Source of the DNA: JAWLHJ01 sp039587535
Lineage (GTDB): Bacteria; Gemmatimonadota; Gemmatimonadetes; Longimicrobiales; Gaopeijiaceae
Direction of reading: 5' to 3'
Length of the DNA: 64,000 nucleotides
Assembly: GCA_039587535.1 (NCBI GenBank)
Contig: JBDHIF010000003.1
Coordinates: forward strand, 81,317-145,316
In this document: positions 59,781-64,000 of the stretch, piece by piece
How positions within the stretch are numbered: the first letter of the stretch is position 1
How the letters are laid out: each line of letters opens with the position of its first letter
Program-made: the position numbers and the translations under genes
Notes under the pieces: model-generated
Told to the model about the DNA's origin: nothing
The model's database searches: none
What the model saw: only the letters and a program-made list of their open reading frames with translations

Positions 59781-62458
59781 CAGTTCGCTACCCGTGCCTT
59801 CAGCTCTTCCACGAAATTCTGGACGAGAATGAACTCGGATTCGGCGCTCTCGACCTCACGGAGCATGACAAACCGTTGATCGTCGGGGGTGACGTCGTAC
59901 AAGGTGTACTGCTCGACTTGGGTGATGAGGAAGTCGGGCCCGACGGTGAAGAGCGATTCGCGTTCCCGCACCCGGAAGCCGGCCTCCGTATCGACGACTG
60001 CCGACACCATCTCGCGATTCCGGTTCACGTAAAAGATCTCGCCGCCGCCCCTGGACCAAAGCGGCATCACGCCCCCTCCGACGGAAACGGCCCACTTGCC
60101 GTCGTCCACATTTGGGAAGGGCCGTACGTAGATCTCGTTCTGCCCGGTCTCGTCCGACTCGTAGGCCAGCCAGTTGCCGTCCGGCGAAAGCGTGACCGCC
60201 TTCTCGTCGAAGTCTGTCACGATCAGAGGTATGGGCGCCGTGTCTTCGCCCGGCCGGAATGCGAGCACGTCCCGCCCGCCCCTGGCTCCCTGCTCTCCAC
60301 CCGTGCGCCCAATGACCCACTCGCCGTCTCGGGACAGGAGCCCCTCCCATAGCTGGAGCTCGGACGTGAACAGGGGCTCTGCCGCGCCCGTTCCGTCCGC
60401 CCGCTGGACGAAGATGTCGGCCATCCGTCTATCGCGCTCCGTGACGAAAGTCACGCGTCCATCGTGGGTCCACCTGGGACGGACATCCTGCGCCGGGTCG
60501 ACGGTCAGACGCGTCAGGGGACCACGAGGCAGCTCCTTGATCCAGATGTCCTCGGCCTCCTCTTCCAGGATCGCGACAGCCAGGCGATCCCCTTCCGGCG
60601 AGAGCGCGAGCCCGCGGTTGTTGTCACCCGGGTCATAGCTCCAGTCCGGGTCAATCGGTGTCGCGGCCCCGTCGCGGTCGACCCAGACGGGCTGATATCG
60701 ATCCGATCCCGAGCCGGCCAAGTAGGCCAAGGTCCCGTTCCTGGAGAGGGCAACGCTTCTGCCTTCCGTGAAGCTGTCGGCGCCGCGGATGACGGGGACT
60801 GCCGTGCCAGTAGCTTCCAGCCGACCGGTGTCGAACGGCGCAGCCATGATCTCTCCGGTCTCGGTCATATAGACCAAGTGCCCCGATCTCGTCACATGAG
60901 GAAAGAATCCCACGAGTCCCGTCGACACGATCTCGTCTTCCGAGGCGTCGAGGACATGGATCTCTGGACCGCTCGGGAGCTCGGCCGTGAACGTGAGTGC
61001 AGGCCCATCCCCGATGAGATGGGGGTCGAAGTGCGCGCCGCCGTTGACGGCCTGCTCGCTCGTTGTCCTCGTGAGCACCTCCTTTTCCCCGCCGGTCGCG
61101 GACACTCGACTCAAGCCGCCCGTTTCTGCGTCCGTGAAGTAGACGAACCCGTCCCCTTCCCAGCGGGGAGTCGCCAGGGCTGCATCGGTCAGAACCCGCG
61201 GCACTCCTCCGTCGAGGGAGGTGGCGACAAGCCGCCGTGGAGGCGGGCCCGCCACAACGAACACCACTTCGGAGCCGTCCGGCGAGATCGACGGAAAGAT
61301 CCCGTTGGACGTGCCTGGAACCGGAGTCGCGTTTAGCTCGTCCCAACGGCGGACCCACAGGAGCTGGGAACCTCCGTCCTCGGCCGGCCCCTCGTAGACC
61401 ATCACGGTCCCGTCGTCTGAGAGCGCGATAGACCCGGTCGTCCCGCCCAGCGGCTCCGGAAGAACGATGGAGGCCCGATGGACCGGAGCCGAAGGCTCTG
61501 GGCGCGTCAGTGCCCACACGGCCACGGCGCCGAGAACGACGGAGGAGAGTGCGAACAAGAGAGCCAGCCGCCGCCATGGACCGACCCCGGCTGCATGAGT
61601 CGGATCGAGCACGCCGTGGCGAAAGGAAGGGTCGCCAAGCGCGCCCGCGAACTGCTGCGCGGAGGTGAACCGGTCCGCGGGAAGCTTCTCTAGCGCTTTG
61701 CGGATCGCTGAATCGACGTGGAGCGGGATCGACTTACGCTTCTGCGTGGCGGAAACCGAGGCCCCTGCGATGATTTGACCCAGGACGGCCTGTGCTGTGC
61801 TCCCCATGAACGGAGGGTCGCCCACCAACATCTCGTAGAGCACACAGCCCAGCGCGTAGGTGTCCGATGCGGGGCCGACGGCCTGGTCCCCCGTCGCCTG
61901 CTCGGGGCTCATGTAGTAGGGCGTCCCCACCGAAAGCCCCGTCTCCGTCAACCGCGCCCCACCGGCCGTTCCCACGGCCAGCGCGATGCCGAAATCCCCC
62001 ACCACCGGCTGCCCGTCCTGCATGAGGATGTTGGCCGGCTTGATGTCCCGGTGCACGACTCCGTGACGGTGCGCGTAGTCCAGCGCTCCGGCGACTGCCG
62101 TCGCGATCCGCACCGCCTCGTCCACGGGTAGCTGCCTCTCGCGGTCGAGTCGCTCGCGGAGGGTCTCGCCTTGGACGTAGGGCATCACGTAGAACAGGTA
62201 GCTGTCCGCCTGGCCCGAGTCGTATAGCGGGAGGATGTGCGGATGCTGCAGGTTCGCCGTCGTCTTGATCTCGGCCAGGAACCGCTCGGCTCCCACGACA
62301 GCGGCCAGCTCCGGCTTCAGCACCTTGAGCGCCACCTTGCGCTCGTGCCTGAGGTCGTCGGCCAGGTAGACCGTGGCCATCCCACCCTCGCCGATCTCGC
62401 GCTCGATGCGGTAGCGGCGTTCGAGTGCTGCGTTCAGGCGGGAGATCGGGGGCGTCAT
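59780..62458 (-). CDS. Serine/threonine protein kinase with TolB/PD40 propeller
   Basis: 892 aa. Kinase domain about 15-280: glycine loop GEGGMATV at 23-30, catalytic Lys in KVALKVLK, HRDIKPAN at 136-143, DFG at 155-157 and SPEQ at 184-187. A membrane helix at about 290-315 (LALLFALSSVVLGAVAVWAL) is followed by a PD40-like beta-propeller with repeated S-PDG motifs (for example ISPDGSEVVFVV, LSPEGDRLAVAI, LSPDGNWLAYES) in the periplasm. The ATG overlaps the next kinase stop (ATGA). It would sense a periplasmic ligand and phosphorylate cytosolic targets. Confidence 0.92.
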   Translation of the reverse strand: MTPPISRLNAALERRYRIEREIGEGGMATVYLADDLRHERKVALKVLKPELAAVVGAERFLAEIKTTANLQHPHILPLYDSGQADSYLFYVMPYVQGETLRERLDRERQLPVDEAVRIATAVAGALDYAHRHGVVHRDIKPANILMQDGQPVVGDFGIALAVGTAGGARLTETGLSVGTPYYMSPEQATGDQAVGPASDTYALGCVLYEMLVGDPPFMGSTAQAVLGQIIAGASVSATQKRKSIPLHVDSAIRKALEKLPADRFTSAQQFAGALGDPSFRHGVLDPTHAAGVGPWRRLALLFALSSVVLGAVAVWALTRPEPSAPVHRASIVLPEPLGGTTGSIALSDDGTVMVYEGPAEDGGSQLLWVRRWDELNATPVPGTSNGIFPSISPDGSEVVFVVAGPPPRRLVATSLDGGVPRVLTDAALATPRWEGDGFVYFTDAETGGLSRVSATGGEKEVLTRTTSEQAVNGGAHFDPHLIGDGPALTFTAELPSGPEIHVLDASEDEIVSTGLVGFFPHVTRSGHLVYMTETGEIMAAPFDTGRLEATGTAVPVIRGADSFTEGRSVALSRNGTLAYLAGSGSDRYQPVWVDRDGAATPIDPDWSYDPGDNNRGLALSPEGDRLAVAILEEEAEDIWIKELPRGPLTRLTVDPAQDVRPRWTHDGRVTFVTERDRRMADIFVQRADGTGAAEPLFTSELQLWEGLLSRDGEWVIGRTGGEQGARGGRDVLAFRPGEDTAPIPLIVTDFDEKAVTLSPDGNWLAYESDETGQNEIYVRPFPNVDDGKWAVSVGGGVMPLWSRGGGEIFYVNRNREMVSAVVDTEAGFRVRERESLFTVGPDFLITQVEQYTLYDVTPDDQRFVMLREVESAESEFILVQNFVEELKARVAN

Positions 62459-64000
62459 CTCGGGGCCGGCACCCTCGCTTTCACTTCCTCCAGCCAGTTC
62501 TTCACGAGTACGTATTGCGGGGTGATCCCCTCTTCCTCTTCTCCCTGATAGGGCCGCGTGAAGAGGAACCGTTGCCCGTCGAGCGACACGTCGAAGAAGT
62601 TGTTGGCCGGATCAGCGGGGTAGCTCAGGGGAATCGAGAACAGGACCTCGGAGCCCGACACCCTCCCCGCGGTGGGGTCGAAGGCACTAGACACGAGCTC
62701 CCGGTCGGCATTCAGATAGAAGATCTCGCGCCCGTCTCGGGACCACACGGGGCCAACGCCTCCGTCGGTGGAAACGCGAACCCGGGTGTCCAGGACGTTG
62801 GGGAACGGGCGCACGAATACCTCGTCCCTGCCCGTTTCGTTTGAGCTGTAGGCCAGCCACCCACCCGTCGGAGAAAGAGCCGGGGCCGATTCCGCGAACT
62901 CGGGGCTCGCCACAAGCGGGATCGCAGCCGAGTCGACGCCGGGTCGGAAGGCCAGAACGTCGCGGAGACCGAGACCCATCGCTTCAGTGGCCGTCGCTCG
63001 GAAGACGAGCCATTCGCCATCTGGGCTCCAGGTGCCCTGGTTGACGCTCCGCTCGTCGTCGAGCAGGAGAACCGGCGGGGCCGCCCCGTCCGCGCGCACT
63101 GACCAAACGTTGCGGTCTTCGGCCGTGGCGCCAGAGAAATACGTGATCGTCTCTCCGTCGGGCGCCCACACCGGCCGGTAATCCGTGACCTCCGAGAACG
63201 TGAGCCGCTCCTCTGGCCCGTCCGGCAGGTGCTTGATCCGGATGTCGGAGTTTCCCTCGACGTCGCTGCTGAAGGCCAACCTGGAACCGTCCGGTGAGAG
63301 TCGAAGGCCGAAGTTGGTCTGCAGCGTGAACGTATAGCCCGGGTCGACGGGCGTGACCGCTCCGTCACGGTTGATCCATACGAGCTCAGAGAGACCCCCG
63401 ACCCCGTCGCCGGCGAAGTACATGAGCGTCCCCGACTGCGAGAGGCTGAACATGGGGTAGGCGTTGTTCGTCACGAAGATGCCGTTCATGAGAGGCACTG
63501 CAGCATCCGTGAGCTCCATCGCCTCGGGGTCGAAGGGAGCCGCGAGGATCTCGCCCGCGAGGGACGCGAACACCAGGTGCCCGGTGTGGGTGAGATATGG
63601 CTTCATTCCCGGCGTGACGACCTTCCGCTCGCCGGTGGACAGGCGCATGGCCTCGATCCGGGTGTTCCCGGTCATCCACACCGTGAATACGCCCAGGTCT
63701 TCCTCCGGCCACACCTGAAACTCCCCCTGGTTGCCCGGGTCCCCATCTTGGTTCGTCAGCGACTCGACCGGACCTCCCTCCGCCGGCACCCGGCTAATCG
63801 TGCGATCACTAGGCGAGTAGTAGATGTAGCCGTCCGAGCCCCAGCGGAGGCAGCACGCGCCGTCATCCGCCACCGTGCGCACGACACCGCCGGAGAGCGG
63901 CGCCACAGCGACGTCGCCGTCCCGGATGAACGCTACCTCGGCTCCGTCGGGCGAGACAGCGGGAAAGGCGAGTGCCCCATGCTCCGTTCCCGCGATGGCC
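62455..64000 (-). CDS. Kinase-propeller family protein, C-terminal part (continues past the window)
   Basis: The frame is open to the right edge and encodes about 514 residues of PD40/TolB-like propeller (PAVSPDGAEVAFIRDGDV, LRLSPDGSRLAFSSDVEG, WSPDGEWLVFRA, LSPTGGWLAYSSNETGR, VWSRDGREIFYLN). The tail YVLVKNWLEEVKARVP mirrors that of the adjacent kinase (FILVQNFVEELKARV), so an N-terminal kinase domain is expected beyond 64000. Its stop overlaps the next kinase start by four bases. Confidence 0.8.
   Translation of the reverse strand, partial: AIAGTEHGALAFPAVSPDGAEVAFIRDGDVAVAPLSGGVVRTVADDGACCLRWGSDGYIYYSPSDRTISRVPAEGGPVESLTNQDGDPGNQGEFQVWPEEDLGVFTVWMTGNTRIEAMRLSTGERKVVTPGMKPYLTHTGHLVFASLAGEILAAPFDPEAMELTDAAVPLMNGIFVTNNAYPMFSLSQSGTLMYFAGDGVGGLSELVWINRDGAVTPVDPGYTFTLQTNFGLRLSPDGSRLAFSSDVEGNSDIRIKHLPDGPEERLTFSEVTDYRPVWAPDGETITYFSGATAEDRNVWSVRADGAAPPVLLLDDERSVNQGTWSPDGEWLVFRATATEAMGLGLRDVLAFRPGVDSAAIPLVASPEFAESAPALSPTGGWLAYSSNETGRDEVFVRPFPNVLDTRVRVSTDGGVGPVWSRDGREIFYLNADRELVSSAFDPTAGRVSGSEVLFSIPLSYPADPANNFFDVSLDGQRFLFTRPYQGEEEEGITPQYVLVKNWLEEVKARVPAPR

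Noticed and set aside
1..64000. CRISPR arrays, insertion sequences, rRNA and tRNA genes
   Set aside because: I saw no spaced direct repeats, transposase motifs or structural RNA signatures while reading both strands. A covariance-model search would be decisive.

Overview
The window is a 64 kb stretch of a high-GC bacterial chromosome carrying its replication-origin neighbourhood. Several traits fit Gemmatimonadota or a close relative: Ser/Thr kinases fused to TolB/PD40-type propellers in tandem, TPR proteins with an N-terminal membrane anchor, many lipoproteins and an MshEN-type secretion ATPase. The taxonomy is inferred; no rRNA gene is present. I found no rRNA, tRNA, CRISPR array or insertion sequence.

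Left arm (1-30.9 kb). A truncated TRAP-type permease leaves the left edge. After a hypothetical gene, a phosphomutase-like metalloenzyme and a lone GspE/PilB-type ATPase comes a tight minus-strand operon of eight genes (12827 down to 3737): glcD-glcE-glcF, a flavin-reductase-like protein, an M20 deacylase, a DUF1611 P-loop protein, a GNAT acyltransferase and an N-acylamino-acid racemase. Its last four genes match the logic of known D-amino-acid inversion pathways (N-acylate, racemise, deacylate). Next come an MBL hydrolase and a GAF/fRMsr-like protein, an M42 peptidase, FxsA, IspH, MarR-LpdA, a glycosyltransferase/GNAT pair, a dihaem lipoprotein, the lipA-pdhA-pdhB-pdhC operon, a LOG protein, an epimerase, a zinc-ribbon/TPR protein and a NIF3 protein.

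Origin region (30.9-44.3 kb). A cluster of DnaA-box-like sites precedes bactofilin, an M23 peptidase, parB and parA. Then come two parS sites and the classic minus-strand block mnmG, acylphosphatase, mnmE, yidC, yidD, rnpA and rpmH, facing dnaA and dnaN on the plus strand. rpmH appears to lie entirely inside an N-terminally extended rnpA, as described for Thermus. The 300-bp dnaA-dnaN gap has DnaA-box-like sites and an AT-rich patch and is the best oriC candidate.

Right arm (44.2-64 kb). It holds pyrE, an AcpS-like phosphopantetheinyl transferase broken by a one-base frameshift in a G6 run, a PQQ-type sugar dehydrogenase lipoprotein with a thioesterase, uppS, a winged-helix regulator with a membrane protein, and a lipid group (lipid kinase, acyltransferase, nucleotidyltransferase-like protein, CDP-alcohol phosphatidyltransferase). 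It ends with a large TPR protein, a tandem cupredoxin lipoprotein, a multicopper oxidase whose copper-ligand blocks are in swapped order, and a tandem kinase-propeller array containing one decayed copy.
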